A stretch of 64,000 bases of DNA, taken from Asterella californica (lineage: Eukaryota > Streptophyta > Marchantiopsida > Marchantiales > Aytoniaceae). Of this stretch, positions 46,647 to 59,943 are shown in pieces (the first letter of the stretch is position 1; each line of letters begins with the position of its first letter). A program made the position numbers and the translations under genes. The notes beneath the pieces were generated by a model. That model was not told where the DNA came from, did not search any database, and saw only the letters and a list, made by a program, of their open reading frames with translations. Location of the stretch: positions 17,737 through 81,736 of the forward strand of contig JAYKYS010000096.1 of assembly GCA_036924285.1 (NCBI GenBank), given 5' to 3'.

Positions 46647-47967
46647 ATTGTTGCTCGACAAGGGGAAATGCCGGCTGCAAGTCACAGTAACATCAAGAGT
46701 TTTGGCCACCTAGAGGCTCCGCAATCTTTGGCAGTGTCGTATACTAGTGCAAATCGTCTATATGGGGTTCGATGCCATGCATTGCCATTTGCTCGGCCAC
46801 GACGCAAGTTCACGGCTTAGCCTCAAATTATCCGAATCTGATCCAACCACATGTAACACATGCATTTCTTTTCTAGATCAGACTGAATAGTTTAGCATAT
46901 TTTAAGTCAGCTTCCTAGGCCGCAAAGCAGTTTCGAATGTAGTCAGTGGCGTACTTGTCACACATGTATCGTTCGTCATCAACGGTAGTACGATGATTTG
47001 TATGGCATGACGTGCTGCAATCAAAATTTTGCCATAATTAAAGTTTAATTTTGCCATTTTAAAGTTGCCATACAAATCATCACTCAAACCCTTGTGACCT
47101 CTCTCCCTTTTTGCATCCCTTGATCCCCACCACGATTGGTACGTTATACACGGCTGCACTCAAAACCTCCGATGGCAGGGCACCAAGTTCTGTGCATGGT
47201 TTGTGTGTGGCTCTGCATGGGTAGTCTGTGCCAACCTTGCCTCAGGTCCTTATTATCGTCTAACAACTTGCTTGCTTGCAACTCTGTACAACCCTTTCTG
47301 ATGCAACTGTCAGATGCAAGAGTATGATGCCCTCATTGGCATCAACGCGAAACAGACTGTCAACAGTGCATGCATACCGCTCAGGAAAGTGATCTTGCAG
47401 ACAGTCAGCACAGCTGGCCAAGAAGGCGTGAGTGGTCCGACAAAGCCGAGAGATATGCGTGAGCGGTCCGACACAGCCGAGAGCTGTGCGGCAGCGCCGA
47501 TGCAGCCACTGATTGCTGTGCGCAAATAGTTGACATGCTGTGACCTAAAAGGCTGATTTACTCAATTTTATTGGTAGTCCGTCCCTCCCTTTAGAGGTAA
47601 ATATGTGTCTGTGTACTTCAATGACAAACAAAGTTGGCTCAGGCTATGCTGAAAAATGTTTGCAACTTGTTTGCGATAAGTATTGCCTGCTGGTGTATCA
47701 ATGATGTACCAAATCCATGTAAGCAAGTTAAAGGACAACAGGTGTCGTGATCTGAATCGAAGTCACCTCCTATCATCGAGAACATGCCTTGTTGCCAAGA
47801 CGTCTCTTCAGTATATCAGAGATGTCATTACATTTGATAGTACAAACATAAATCTCTGCCGTAGGATCACCATGAGTCACTAGCCTAAGCGGCATACATA
47901 TAAAATTTCATTCAGGGTGTGGCATGGCATTTTGGCTCAACAGACACACAAACAACACATGCATGCA
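46647..47967. other. Intergenic region with foldback repeat
   Basis: 1.3 kb between the kinase 1 start and the GAA1 3' end. Apart from the inverted repeat at 46992-47081 and AT-rich flanks, no gene is supported; plus frames at 47136 and 47314 lack domain content. Confidence 0.4.
46992..47081. repeat. Inverted repeat, 14-bp perfect arms
   Basis: GATGATTTGTATGG (46992-47005) and its exact reverse complement (47068-47081) flank a 62-bp AT-rich core that is itself partly palindromic (TTTTGCCATAATTAAAG...AATTTTGCCATTTT). Size and form suggest a small foldback element or MITE remnant; no flanking duplication could be confirmed. Confidence 0.7.
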
Positions 47968-50710
47968 TTACTGCAATATCACCATACAAGCAGGCAGCAA
48001 TATAGTCAAGAGAGCACTCAAGCTGTTTGTGCGCCAGCTCAATGTAGAAGCCAATTTTGCATTGTCCGCAAAATCTTTGGACTTTGTCCAACCTGCTTGT
48101 CCAGAAAGAGTTTGCATCAGAGGTGCATATCTTTCATACGATGTGATCTGTAAACAAGAAAAGAAGACAAGCACGACAAGCATCAAGGTCAAGCAGACAT
48201 GCACCCTGTTGAGCTGTTTTGACAAGCATAGAGGCCATGATAGCAGCGGTACAAGCAGCACCAGCGTGTAGAATGCTGTTGCCCAATTTGTGCATATGAG
48301 GGCTGACGTCTGAGCTGCTGCTATTGCTTGCGCCACTGTCCTAGTGTACAGCCTATGCTGGACTGTGCACTTGAAGCTTTTGCCATTGCAAAAGCCGGCA
48401 AGAAGCCATGCTGTAATGGCTGCACCAGTGGCATACACTGCTGAGGCATGCATGCTATGAGGCTGCCAGGAGGTGAACATGATTTGCAACCAATTGGGCG
48501 GAGCTGCAGCGCTGCCACCAAGATATAGGAAGCAACACTTGAGTGCATTGCATAGTACTTGTATGCAAAGACATGTTTTGACTGCATGCGACCAGGCAGC
48601 GGTGTCTCCAACAAAATGGGTGGAACAGCTTGACCCACTGAGTTTTGCTGTGTCTGCCGCCTGTAGAACAGCTTGGCTCAATGCGTTTACGCAGCCATAT
48701 AGCAAGCATCATACATTGTAGACATGATGTGTGCAGCTAACCATACTGACCAGTGCAAAGGCATTGCATGTGATGCTGAGTACACACCTATTTGCCAGTT
48801 AGCAGCAACAGTTTTTTGGATGATGCAGCAAACAAGCTTACCTGGAGCACCAGGACAACTGCAAGCAGCAGTGGTGGGACAACATGGACTTGAAAAGGTA
48901 TATGCCAGTCTGGAGACAATAGCAGATAGAATGTTGTTGAGTGGTGAAAGCGCTCCAACAGATTGTTGAGGCTGCGCACTGTCAGCTCCAGAAGAATGGC
49001 AAGTTTGGTCAACCCCTCATCAACACCGTAAGACCAGGCACCCTGCAGAACCTCACACATGAGTTGCAGCATATGAGAAAAATACTTGGCCCAAATTGCA
49101 ACGTTTGTTTGCTGTCATACATCCACCAGCATTAGATCAAGTGCAAGCACTTCAAAGCTGGCAAGAAAGCGTGACTGTGCACACAGTGTGCTCATCACTG
49201 CAGCCTGCGATACGCACATTATACAGAACTCACCGCACTCGGTTGCATGTATGTTTCAACGGTAACAGCATCAATACCATGTCTGATGAACTCAGCATGG
49301 ACGCCTGTTGGCATTGTCGTAGCTTGTTGCCAACTGAAGGCTATCACCTGCCACATGTCGGGCCAGTACTGCTGCAACTTGGCTGGTATGCGCTCCACAA
49401 ACGGGGTGTCTGTGTTCTGCAAGGAACCAAATTGCAATGCATAAGGTCTGAAATTACCTATGAAACTCAAACAGGTGGAGTTTTTGTTTGGGATGTCAGT
49501 CACACATGCTTGCGTGCATGGCGTGCCCAGCGTATATTTTGCCAGCATCTACTCTTCCATGAAGAAAGCAGTAGCATACCTGCCAAAATTGCTATCGAGG
49601 AACAGCTAGCTGCAAAGCATGGTAAATAAGCACACCTGGGACAGGTGCAGTCCTGGGCCATTTTCTGATAAGCGCTTGATCAAATAGTATAAATCAAGCA
49701 TGGGGAGTTGTCCGTTCCAGCCCAATGTTCTAACTTGAAGGGCATTGAATCTGTCAGAATCCATCTCTAGCACTAGAGCTTGTTGCAGCAGTCCAGACCT
49801 GCCGAATTTTGCATGGTCATTGCTTGGCCAACCATAATAAGCGGCCAGCCAATCCTGCGCAACATATCATGTAGTCATGCAATGCCGCAGGGATGATAAG
49901 GGATGTACTGCAACCCGGAGATGTTGCTTACTCAGGCACTGATGAGGAAGACATTGCTTTGACAAAAAGTGCTCTCTGCCTCTGACAAATGCAACAGCTC
50001 AAACCTTGGTGGTGTGCAAGCCACAACAATCCGCATCAACAACCACCCACACGATATCCTTAGCTAACCAAGGAACCTTTTGCAAAAACTGCAGGACAGA
50101 GACAGCTACTTGTATGGCTGCAAAGTTTCCTGATGTTGCAGAGTCGCTGCCTGCACATCATCTTGTGTTGCTGCTCCAACACAGTGAGAGGGTAAGCGCA
50201 GCACTGGAGGTCTTGCTGGATACCATGCACTGGAGTGACCAAGACTATGGCTTCTTTTCCATCTCCACGCGCAGCACGCAATATACTGTGCATGGTGCTT
50301 GCATTGCACTGTAAACTTCTGGAAAAACTGCGCCAATGGTCTATGTGCATGGAGTCCAACAGAGCCTCAGCTAACTTGACAGGGTCACTTTCAGTGTCCA
50401 CGGCCGATCGGTAATCGTCCTTGCCATTTGAGAGCTCTGGGGAGTACCTGAGCATTCAGATCAGCTCGAAGCAGTCCGCCGAGAAACTTGATCGGTGTCA
50501 GCGGTACCAGAATGCTGCTTCAGCAAACCTGATCTGTGAGTGGGCAAATCCCGCCAGTAAAGCGTTCTCGTCCAAATAGTTCCGCTTTGCTGCTAAAGGA
50601 AGTCCCAAGAACGCAGCCAACGATGTAACATAAAGAACACCACTCAGTATCTGAGCATGCTGCACGCAGACGCCAAGCAAACGGTGCAAGAGCTTCTTCT
50701 GCACGGGCAT
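47968..50710 (-). CDS. GPAA1: GPI transamidase subunit GAA1
   Basis: Subunit of the ER GPI-transamidase that attaches GPI anchors to proteins. Exons, all phases consistent: 50710-50508, 50447-50224, 50129-50005, 49981-49932, 49798-49636, 49416-49234, 49042-48842, 48660-47968; 613 residues, near the usual size. Landmarks: an N-terminal membrane segment then KRNYLDENALLAGFA; GDGKEAIVLVTPVH; VPWLAKDIVWVVVDAD; NALQVRTLGWNGQLPMLDL; MPTGVHAEFIRHGIDAVT; TVRSLNNLLERFHHSTTFYLL; then several hydrophobic helices to the C-terminus. ATG 50710 is the first in-frame ATG (an upstream GTG-led extension is read through but has no ATG). The last exon may hide an intron near the TTGTTTACAG acceptor-like site at ~48150, so the C-terminus is less sure. 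Head to head with MurE. Confidence 0.9.
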
Positions 50711-51009
50711 GAAGAGCAAACGGGGCTTCGGCGACCCTCTTTCGAGTTTTCTGCGCTCAGGGCGATGGCGCAGGATCACTCGCCTAATGTAGCTGTGACA
50801 CTGTAAGGTGTTGCGCTACAACTGTCAACCTTTTGACGGGGTCGTTGCCAAATCCATCCCCAAATCATGCGAAATCATGATATAGGGTCTGCCTGGATCC
50901 GGAGCGATTTTGTCCCGTCCTGGCGGTGATCACATTGCAGAACTTGACGAGCTCTGACACAATGCACATGGAGAATAGTCGAACGTAAAGTGGCCAGTCG
51001 TGGGCAGCA
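50711..51009. promoter_or_regulatory. Shared divergent promoter region GAA1 / MurE
   Basis: 299 bp between two start codons on opposite strands. The position implies promoters for both genes; no TATA-like or other element is identified with confidence. Confidence 0.5.
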
Positions 51010-54000
51010 ATGTCGCATCTAGCAATGTTCTCCAAGATGCAAAGCCTACCTAACCTGGCTCCGCGTCCTCACTTTCCAAGGAATGGCTTCAAGGTGCAGC
51101 ACTCGACGCGCAAAGGCAATCAGCCTAGGTGCGGATGCGTGATGCAGATGTCCAAATCTAGCAAAAGGAAACACAGCAGGTCGCGTCGGTTGGCCCGCAC
51201 AAATACTCTCACTCAGGCAGCCCAAAACAGCAGTCCTGCAGTGGATACAGGCCAGGTCAGGATCTACCCCGACAGTGAAGTAGTACCATGGGTCAAGATT
51301 GATTCAGCACGATCAGCACCTTGCAAATGTTTCGACTGACAATGTATATCTATGTGCAGACTGGCACTGACACAGTGCCAGAACAGACACCCGCAGCGTC
51401 TAGTATAGATATAGGTGATGCTGACCTGGATGCTATTATAGAAGCGGGTGGAAGCTTTGATGATCAATCAGCCACTGGTGCACCAGGTGCATATGCAGCT
51501 GCATTGCAAGGCTGTGAGTTTGGGTTTGCTCAACTCAGTGAGACAGTGACCCTGTTTTGCTTCCAGAAATGTACCAGCAGTTGGATGATGAAGAAGCAAA
51601 TTTTCCGCAGGAGCAGATACAAATACAGGCAGGCTTACTGACTTGCGCTTGCCTTCTCAGTGAGCATTGGCACGCTTTGCGCAACTCGTGACTGATGATG
51701 CTATGCTGCACCGTACTTCAATAAGTTGTACTGCAGGAGGAAGAAGAGGAGGAAGAGGACCCGGACGCATCGTACCCAGACCGGCCTTTCAGGAGGTATG
51801 CAGTACAGTCCTTGACTGCTACGTTCCGCATGCAAAGCAACCTGTTGTGAGGAACTCATACTCTGTTGCAGGTACACATTAGCTGGAATCTTAGAGCTTG
51901 CTGACATCAGCCTGCCTGAGGATTTTGATGAGGAAGAACGGGAAGTAGGCATATCAGGCCTCCAGAATAAGCCTCACAAGGTACACATACAGTATTTTAT
52001 TGAATGCATTGCATTTCCTGATGGTCCTGCTGATTCCCCATGTTGCAGGACCTGGTCCTACTGTTGCTATAAGATTGTATTCCTGCAGCCAGCACACTGA
52101 CAGCCAGGCACTCATTGCATCATAAGCATTATGGCACTTGCACTAATTCTCCCACAGTTGTGGTCCCCCAAAAACCTAGTCATGCACAGGTGCAAGAAGG
52201 AGATCTTTATATTCACATAGCAAAGCCAGAAGAAGACATCTGGGGGTGCGTGCATGAGGCGCTGCAGCGAGGGGCAGCTGCAGTCATTGCCAGTGAAGCT
52301 TTTGAAGCCGAAGAGGATATGGAGGTGCCTGTGATGCTGCTTCCAGACTGCCTGGACGCCCAGCAGCGCCTCGCCATTGCATTCTTTGACAACCCCTCCA
52401 CCAAGATGACTGTGGTTGGTGTCACAGGCAAGCGCTCATGCAAGGCATCATCACCGCATCTGCAGTTGTGGCAAGCATACCTTCATACTTGTACACAACA
52501 AGGATCTTTGGATGAACCACTATGTTTCTGTAGGCTTTCACGTGACTCTGTAAAAACATGCTGCCCTACCGTTTGCAATCATACAGTGCATACATCCATC
52601 AGCCATGCCATGCAGCTTTGTCAGGCGCGCCAAGCAAGGGGCTGCATGATGTCTTGCAGGCAGCTGCGGGAAAACCACCACATCATGGCTGATACGAGGC
52701 ATGTTTGATGAGCTGGACAAGAGTGCTGGCTTGATAGGCACTGTAGAGTATGGCATTGATGAGTTTCTTATGAATGAGGAGGGAGACCTCTGGAAGCGAG
52801 ATGAGCCTGACCCTACCCTGCGACGGTATGTGTGTCTGTAACTGCCCTGCTTGCATCGCACTCAGCTCCATCTGACAAGGCGGTGCAGGCGGAGTGCAAG
52901 CAATTGATGCACCCTGCAGTGTGCAGAATACAATGCACAACTTTGCACACGTTCCTTCCTCATAAATGCTGTCTGGCACACTGCTGACGACAGAGCTTCG
53001 CTATGTGCAGCCCAGCGGTGAGTCATTCTGTACTGCTGAACTGGCAGAAACAGACTATAGGAAGCTGCTGGGCTGCATCTGAAGCAAATGTGGTGGTGCA
53101 CCTGCAGAGAGAGTAGTGTGCCCAACTGCTTGACCCCATACATGGGCAAGTATGAGGTGCCAGAAACACTGCCTGATGGGCTGCATGTTCAGAAGATCAT
53201 GGCAGGTCAGGCCGACAGGGGCGCTGCTGCCTGTGTCCTGGAATGCACCACTGCAGGCCTGCATGAGGGCAGGTACGCCCCCCCCCCTCCCCCACCCCCT
53301 CCACCCCTCCTGCACACTGTTCCCTTATCACACTGTTCCTTTCAGCTGCTGCAAGAATGTTGAATCACCGCAGCAACAACCAAGCTGTATTGTGTTGGAC
53401 TGACAAGCAGCAGAATGTGACCTCATGTGCTGGAGGATTGCACCTTTTGTTACTGTCATGCGAGAGGCCGTCATTGTTCACATATTACAGTGCCAGCTCA
53501 CCATAGAAGTCCATACAAACAAAGCAACAGACGCAGAGTCGCGTGTGACTTCAGGTGTGATTATGTGGACTTTGATGTTGCTGTCCTCACAAACATTTCA
53601 AAAGACAAGGTTGACGCCTTTGGTAGCATCACACAGTACCTGGACGCCCAAGGCTCCTTGTTCATGAAGCTGCAAGATCCAAATCGGCAACGAGCAGTAG
53701 TCAACACTGACGGTGCGCTTTCCATACATGATGTTGCATACACAGACAAAGCATTGTCCACAGCATGTTGATCATTTCTGTAGCATCTAATGCATTGGCC
53801 TGATCAACTAGCTGAAAGTGTAGATAGCAACATGCTTGTTCATGTAACAAGCAGGGCTGCACTCTTCATTGGTACAAGTGGGAGCTTTTGTGTATTGCAG
53901 ATCCATATGCAGATGACTTCAAGCGCTTTGCAGCAAACGTGCCGGTGGTCACCTATGCCATTAACGACAGATCAGCTGATGTCTTTGCTGAAAAAGTTTC

Positions 54001-56602
54001 TTTGGGCATCTGGGAGACTGACATGATCGTGAAGACCCCTATTGGCCACCTCAACATCATCACTCCCCTCATAGGCCGCAACAACGTGTACAATGTGCTT
54101 GCTGCTGTTGCCACTGGCCTCTCCATCAACATCCCTCTCAAGGTGAGCCTGTGTTTTCTATTTGTTTGCTATCTGTCTCTTTGTGTTGTACTGGGGGCAT
54201 AGCTTGTAATGCCTTGCCAGGCTGTACACACTGCAAGCACTAAAGCTCACCTCTCAAGCAGTAGACCGTTGACAGTGTCACGTGTTGCATCTGTCATGCC
54301 TGGTAAGTACCCAAGACTGAGTATGCTCAGGTCTGGCTGCCAGAGCTGCTACTGCAGATGAGCACACATGTTACACACCCACCTACATTGTCCTCATCGG
54401 CTCGCTGATGCTCGCAAAGGGATATGACCCCCTTGCAGTGTCTTGCTAGCACAAGGTGTCTGGATGAGCCATAGCCAAGCAGGGTCAGCATCTGCTGCTA
54501 CTGAACGCCCTCGCAGTCCCTGCTTGCCTCCCCCCTTCCCAGTTTGATGGACCTCTTCATCATCTCTGTTACCTTCGCAGCTACCACAGTTGCTGCTGTA
54601 CATCATTGCAGCTCAGTCAAGCAGAGTTTCAAGACCGAAACGTTTTCAGCATCATGCTGTACCTAAACACATATATTTTACATAATCCGCTTTTGAGTGC
54701 TTTGTCCATCCTAAATATCCGTTGCTTTTCTTGCAGACAATAGTTGCGGGCATTGAAGCCACAGAGGTGGTGCCGGGTAGGACTGAGTACATCGACCTGC
54801 AGCAGAACTTCCAAGTGCTGGTGGACTCTGCTAACACCCCAGAAGCATTATCGCGGCTGTTGGAGGATGTCAAGATGTCTGGCGCTCGCAAGATACTGCT
54901 GGTCTTTGGCTGCGAGGGTCTTCAAGATGTGGGCAAGCGGCCCTACATGGGTGAGGTTGCCCACTATAAGGTCAGTCCCACCTTGCATTGTATCTTACCT
55001 CTCTCTGGATTGGCTTCATCTTGACCTGACAGCCTTTGCTGACGTTGCGTGCCACAATTTGTGGCTGGAGCCTTGTATTGTTGTAAGTAGAATGCCATGA
55101 GACTGACTCGCATTTCGTCACAGTGTGAAATGATGCAGATCTGGCAATTATTTTTGCATTGCCCACAACGCAAATGCTGTCTTCCATGATGAGCTTTCCA
55201 CGTGTACGTTCGAAGCCTTGATGAGGCGTTTGGTTGCTGCACAACTCCATTTGACTGTTGCCCCTTTCAAAGGCTTCAACCTGTTTGCCCATTCGCCACT
55301 GAATCCCCCAGGCGATTAGCACATATGACACTGTATCTTGAAACTCAGCAATACACTTGGCTTGCATGCAGGCAGACACAGTGATCATCTGCAACCAGAA
55401 CCAGCGCAGTGAGGATCCCCACCAGATTGTGCAGGACATCATTTCAGGCTTTCCTGAGGATATCTTGGAATACAATGCCAAAAAGCCTTGGCCCGGTGGT
55501 GTCCTACAGGACCTGCAGAGAGCTGAATACACCCTTCGAGAGTTTGTGATGGATGGACAGAACAGGTGAGATTGGACTGCGTCATGGGATACCACTACAC
55601 GTAGTACACACCCCTCCTTGCTGCTAGCCTGAGCAGCAATAGTTTTGCTGAAGCATTGTTCACAAGTTCAAGGCTGCAATGTGCTCTGTATGATGTTGTG
55701 CAAGCAAGATTGTTCTCAGCGTCAGCACCACATTCCGTAAGTGAGGAGTGACGCAGTGGCCTGTGTCCTGATAGTGGCAGCTGCCCTGTAACTTGCATGC
55801 AGTGTATGGCAAGTAGCATGTGGTCAGCAAGGGCCATGCTCACACTCACAATCATTGTGATGATCTCAAAGAAATCTTGCACAGCCAGGTACAGCCGAGA
55901 CAAAGCACACCTCAGTATTTCACAGCTAGTATCAGAAAGAGATCATTGATATCAGCTGCCACGAGGTAGTTGTGTGTTTGGGTGTCATGCCATTTTTCAT
56001 TATGTAATTTTGCAAGACATTACAGTCGGTGTCGTCACAGTCAGGCTGGGATATGCTGCTGCAGGTTTCGGAGGTATGTGTGTGAAGACAGGTACACTGC
56101 CATCCGATGGGCAATAGCTGCAGCCCAGAAGGGAGATGTGGTGGTCATTGCTGGCAAAGGTGACAAGGACTGGACTGAGGTGTCTGATGGCGCAGATGGT
56201 TACATAAGGGTATGCCTGCTTTTGTTTTGCTAAATTCCGCTTTTGAATGCCTTAGTTACAGCCCAAGGTCAGCTATCTGGTTTGCCCCACTGGTGTCCAT
56301 CCGTTACTGCGTGTTTACTGTACCTCTTTATGTTTACACCCTCAGTGTCAATGCCATGGCAATGGCATCAAGCCAGCTATTGTAATGCACTGGTACATGT
56401 GGCACCTGCTTCTGCTTAGTGAACGCATGAACCATGTTGATTCGGGAATGCTTCTCAGGGTTGGCTAGATGACAGAGTGGAGTGCCGCAACGCACTGTCA
56501 AAGTTGTATAAGCTTGACAGCATGCGTATTGATCGTACTGAGATCCCATTCGAGAAACCAGGGGAGCGGGAGTCACGATACTGGGAATGGGGCAGGAAGT
56601 GA
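51010..56602 (+). CDS. MURE: MurE-like ligase homologue, probably plastid-targeted
   Basis: Homologue of UDP-MurNAc-tripeptide ligase. In land plants MurE is a plastid protein bound to the plastid-encoded RNA polymerase (PAP11). Fourteen exons: 51010-51255, 51360-51486, 51567-51628, 51737-51795, 51872-51980, 52190-52427, 52660-52825, 53108-53272, 53555-53712, 53901-54142, 54737-54970, 55372-55565, 56065-56209, 56459-56602; exactly 762 residues with every junction in phase. The first ~80 residues are Arg/Lys/Ser-rich without acidic residues, like a transit peptide, followed by a long acidic linker. Domains: ISGLQ and EGDLYIHI (N-domain), P-loop GVTGSCGKTTT (~279-287), VLTNISKDKVDAFGS, TPLIGRNNVYNVLAAVATGL, ILLVFGCEGLQDVGKRPYMGE, then RSEDPHQIVQDI. 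The DNPR motif that binds the added amino acid reads NQNQR here, and the active-site SSHAL region reads CTTAGL. Introns after 52427 and 51628 use GC donors. Confidence 0.9.
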
Positions 56603-57672
56603 ATGCCATGATATGCTCACTTGAATGAATCCACAATGCTGAACCTAGCAGATGAACACTGATGACGTACCAGACTGACTATGATTATTTTTGGGTTCAG
56701 ATGAACGTGCAAGTGCACGAAGAGGTTTTGCAGCTGCTTTCCTGTTTGATGTTTGGCTGCATGCGTGAGCGTCACAAAGTACTTCAAGTTAAGTTTCATT
56801 GTGCAAGTTTTCTCGAGTCTTCTAATGCTCATGAAGCTTCCTCGTACATCAGTCTAAAGGTCTATTTGCTGTTCTGTAATTTGCTTACAGTAGGTCTGTA
56901 CATTAAGCCTCACAACAGACCTCACAAAAGACCACTCTACTCAATAGTACACAACACCCATGATATTTGCACATGCCACATGTAAAACTCGCTCACGTTC
57001 GTAACATACATAATACAAAAGCAATGATGGTTGGTGAAACTTGCCTAGCGAAGCGACAGCCCCTCTGTCCCTGGCTCACAATGTTGCAACAATCAATGCA
57101 CAAAAACCAAATGTTACTGCATGGGTTATATTGGTGTATACATGGTTGCACAGGGTGCAAGCTGCAGCAGTTCTCCAGAGTTGGGAAATGAATTCGCATC
57201 TTCATGCACAAAGGTTGTCAGAGCCAGCTTACAACATGTGAGTTTGTGATCCTCAGTCAAGATTCAAGACAGCTGTCCAGGTTTGGGCGTCGATGAGCCA
57301 GTGTGAGGCTGTGAAGCATGGAACGCTGCTGCTGGTTTGTCTGGCGCCACCGGCAAATAGTAATGCTGAGCTGCTCCTGCAAAGTATGGGAAATGGTCTG
57401 TGCACGAGTCAGGGAGCATGCTGTAGGGTTGAAGTGCCTATTCCACAGGATGTCAACCCCCGTGTCACAACTCACAGTTGTTCTCAAAACATTCAGCAGG
57501 ACATGGCCCACCATGCAGCCAAGATAGCAGTCATTGCAAATATGCTATGCTTCCTATTTAACATAAGTCGCGCGTGCTGAGCCATCCCAGACCCCCTGCC
57601 AAATAGGATTCATTTTGGGCAGCCTAAACTGCGCTCTGCATTTCCCTTGGCATTGACATGATGGCTTTTGTC
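56603..57672. other. Intergenic, nothing seen
   Basis: Convergent region between MurE (plus) and a small minus-strand gene. A number of short open frames on both strands, none with protein-like composition. Confidence 0.4.
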
Positions 57673-58735
57673 TTAACAGCAAAAACCTGAAAAGCAGAGA
57701 GGGTTCAAAGCGGCCACATGCATGCCTTGCACATTCGAGAGGGGGGGGGGGGGGTGTAGGGACGGCAGGGGGCAGGGGGCGGGGGACTGACCTGCTGCAG
57801 CTGCTCCCACTGCGACCATGAGAGCCCCAGTCTTGGCGCCTGCATGCTTTAGGATGTTCAAAATAAATTGAGAGACAAGCTTTGTGAGGCGGCACGCATT
57901 GAGCGTGACAAGTCAAGAGGTTTTTCGAACGGCATTGACATTGTGATCTTCTTATTGTGATCATCTGCACCAAGATTGTACGCATGATGTGCTGGTAAAT
58001 GCCAAGCAACTTTACCTGCAGCAATACCAAAGGGGCCGGCCACAGCGCCTCCTGCAGCAGCTCCTGCCACTGTGGCAGCTGCAGTGGCTGCCTTGTTTCT
58101 GGCCATAAGATCCAGCAAGTACTGTGGTGTTGATGCCGGGTGGCCTTCAGACCTGTTACTAAAGGCCTGCAGTGTATTACAAGTCAACCGCATGAAGAGC
58201 ATCTGAAAGATATGGCTAGACTTGGCAGCCTGATACGCCGCCTACCGTCAGAGATGGAAGATTGTGCAGCTTTTCTGGTATACTTGCCCAAGCAGCGGCC
58301 AAGGGAACAGAAGCAGACTGATAAGCTGTGCTCCATACTGACGCTTGTTTAGGTTCAGCAGCATCTGTAGTTGCATGTCTAGGCAGCTGTGTAAGCTGGT
58401 CAAGGTCTGACAAGCTTGCTGCAGCTGACTTGCCAGACAGCCCCTGCGCAGAGGGGGCTGCAGCACTGCCAGAGTCTGAAGAGTGGGCAGGCGCGTCGCT
58501 GTCAGGAGCTGAGGCAGGTTCCAAACAGTCTGCTGATGTTGACTGGTGGCGGTTGACCGATGTAGAATCGAGAGCTGGTGCAGGAGAATTGAGGATGTCT
58601 TCTAGATCGTCCAAGCCTTGAGCTTGTGGACCTAAACAGCCAGAGGGTCCTCCGTACAGGCAAACACAGCAAATCACGTGTGATGTAATGGTCGAAGAGG
58701 TTACCAGGGCTGAAACGGTTGGTCCAGTAGTTCAT
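57673..58735 (-). CDS. Small unknown protein with Ala/Gly membrane-like segments
   Basis: Five-exon model, phases consistent: 58735-58705, 58631-58246, 58166-58016, 57839-57792, 57686-57673; 209 residues. No family recognised. The N-terminal half is acidic and Ser/Ala-rich (GLDDLEDILNSP). The C-terminal half has LDLMARNKAATAAAT followed by two Ala/Gly-rich hydrophobic stretches (VAGAAAGGAVAGPFGIAA and GALMVAVGAAAAG) resembling glycine-zipper helices, so it may insert in or sit on a membrane. The first exon is doubtful: another frame through it reads DPLKDKEAHELLDQPFQP, which looks coding but does not join in phase. A G13 run lies at 57742-57754 in the intron before the last exon. Confidence 0.5.
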
Positions 58736-59943
58736 GCGCCTCCTTGTCCTTCAGTGGATCACTCTGCCCAAAACGGTGACATACAGAGCTGAACCTCTCG
58801 TCAATGTTTGTAGCTGCGCAGACTGCCACTCAGCCCGACAAGGATTGCAGTGCAAGCTTAAGCACGCATGTATGTTGCACGCTATGTATGTTGCGCTGAG
58901 CGCAATTGGCAAAGAGTGCCCACCTGCATGACAGGTTCAGCTGACTAATTTGTTATAAAGTTCAGAACGGCAGAATAGTTCCTGGCATTCTGGGTTTCCC
59001 CCTCCCCGCCCTCCCTCTCAGCTCCCACTTACATGTGACTGCTTGCGAAAGCATGGGATAGTGCTTGCATGCAGACAGCAGCATCTTACGTGTGCAAGGA
59101 ATTACCTAAAACAGTTCTGGTTACTCTGCTCATTTGATATGCATACCCACATAACATGTCTGCAGCATGGCCCAGTAGCAATGATAGGCATAATGCTTTC
59201 GCCCCTGAGCGCTAAAGCGAGGATAGCAACTCAGAAAGGCTGCTGCAACACGCTGTAACACCGTTTTTGACTGTTGCACTGAGAACTTCAGCTTCCCAAT
59301 ACATATGTTTCAAAAACGTGTGTGAAACACCTCGCACTGGCAAATGATACTTGCGGACAGCTCGTCGACCACGACTGAACCACACCCCAAAAACCAACTG
59401 CTCAAATCCTCAGGATGAACTTAAGCAAAAAGCAACTTGAAAAAGTGTAAAACCACATTTGCCAAACCTCGGTATAGTCTATGTATGCTACCTGCCGATC
59501 TCTCATGATGCACTAACTGCTAGCCCCCCAATATTTATTGCAATGCCAATATAGCATTGCAACACAACAGACCCTATGCTACCAATTCTTGAATGATGAC
59601 CCTTGCTGACCAGATTGAAACAGAGAAGAAACATGTTGGCGCATTCGATGGCAACAGAGCATTCAGCTTGCTGCTCCGAAGCACAATACTAGTGTCAGTG
59701 ATGTCACAGCAGAAAAGCACGTAAAACAAAGCTGTTGCTCAAAACACAAGTGCTGGGCTTCCAGCAGCTGGATGACATATATATTAAGTGCATATAGGAA
59801 AAGAAAGGGTTAGAGCTGTACAGTACTGCAGTTGCTCCCGAGTGACTGATCTTCTGGCTGTGTACATCACAACTGGTGTGGATGGAGTCTTTGGTAGAAA
59901 AGCAGCACAGCCCTTTCTCTCTGAGATGGCCCCAAAAAACCGC
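58736..59943. other. Intergenic, nothing seen
   Basis: 1.2 kb between the small unknown gene's start and the kinase 2 3' end. No recognised coding or structural feature. Confidence 0.4.

Noticed and set aside
54972..55595. 207-codon minus frame
   Set aside because: Antisense to MurE exons and introns with consistent splice sites on the plus strand.
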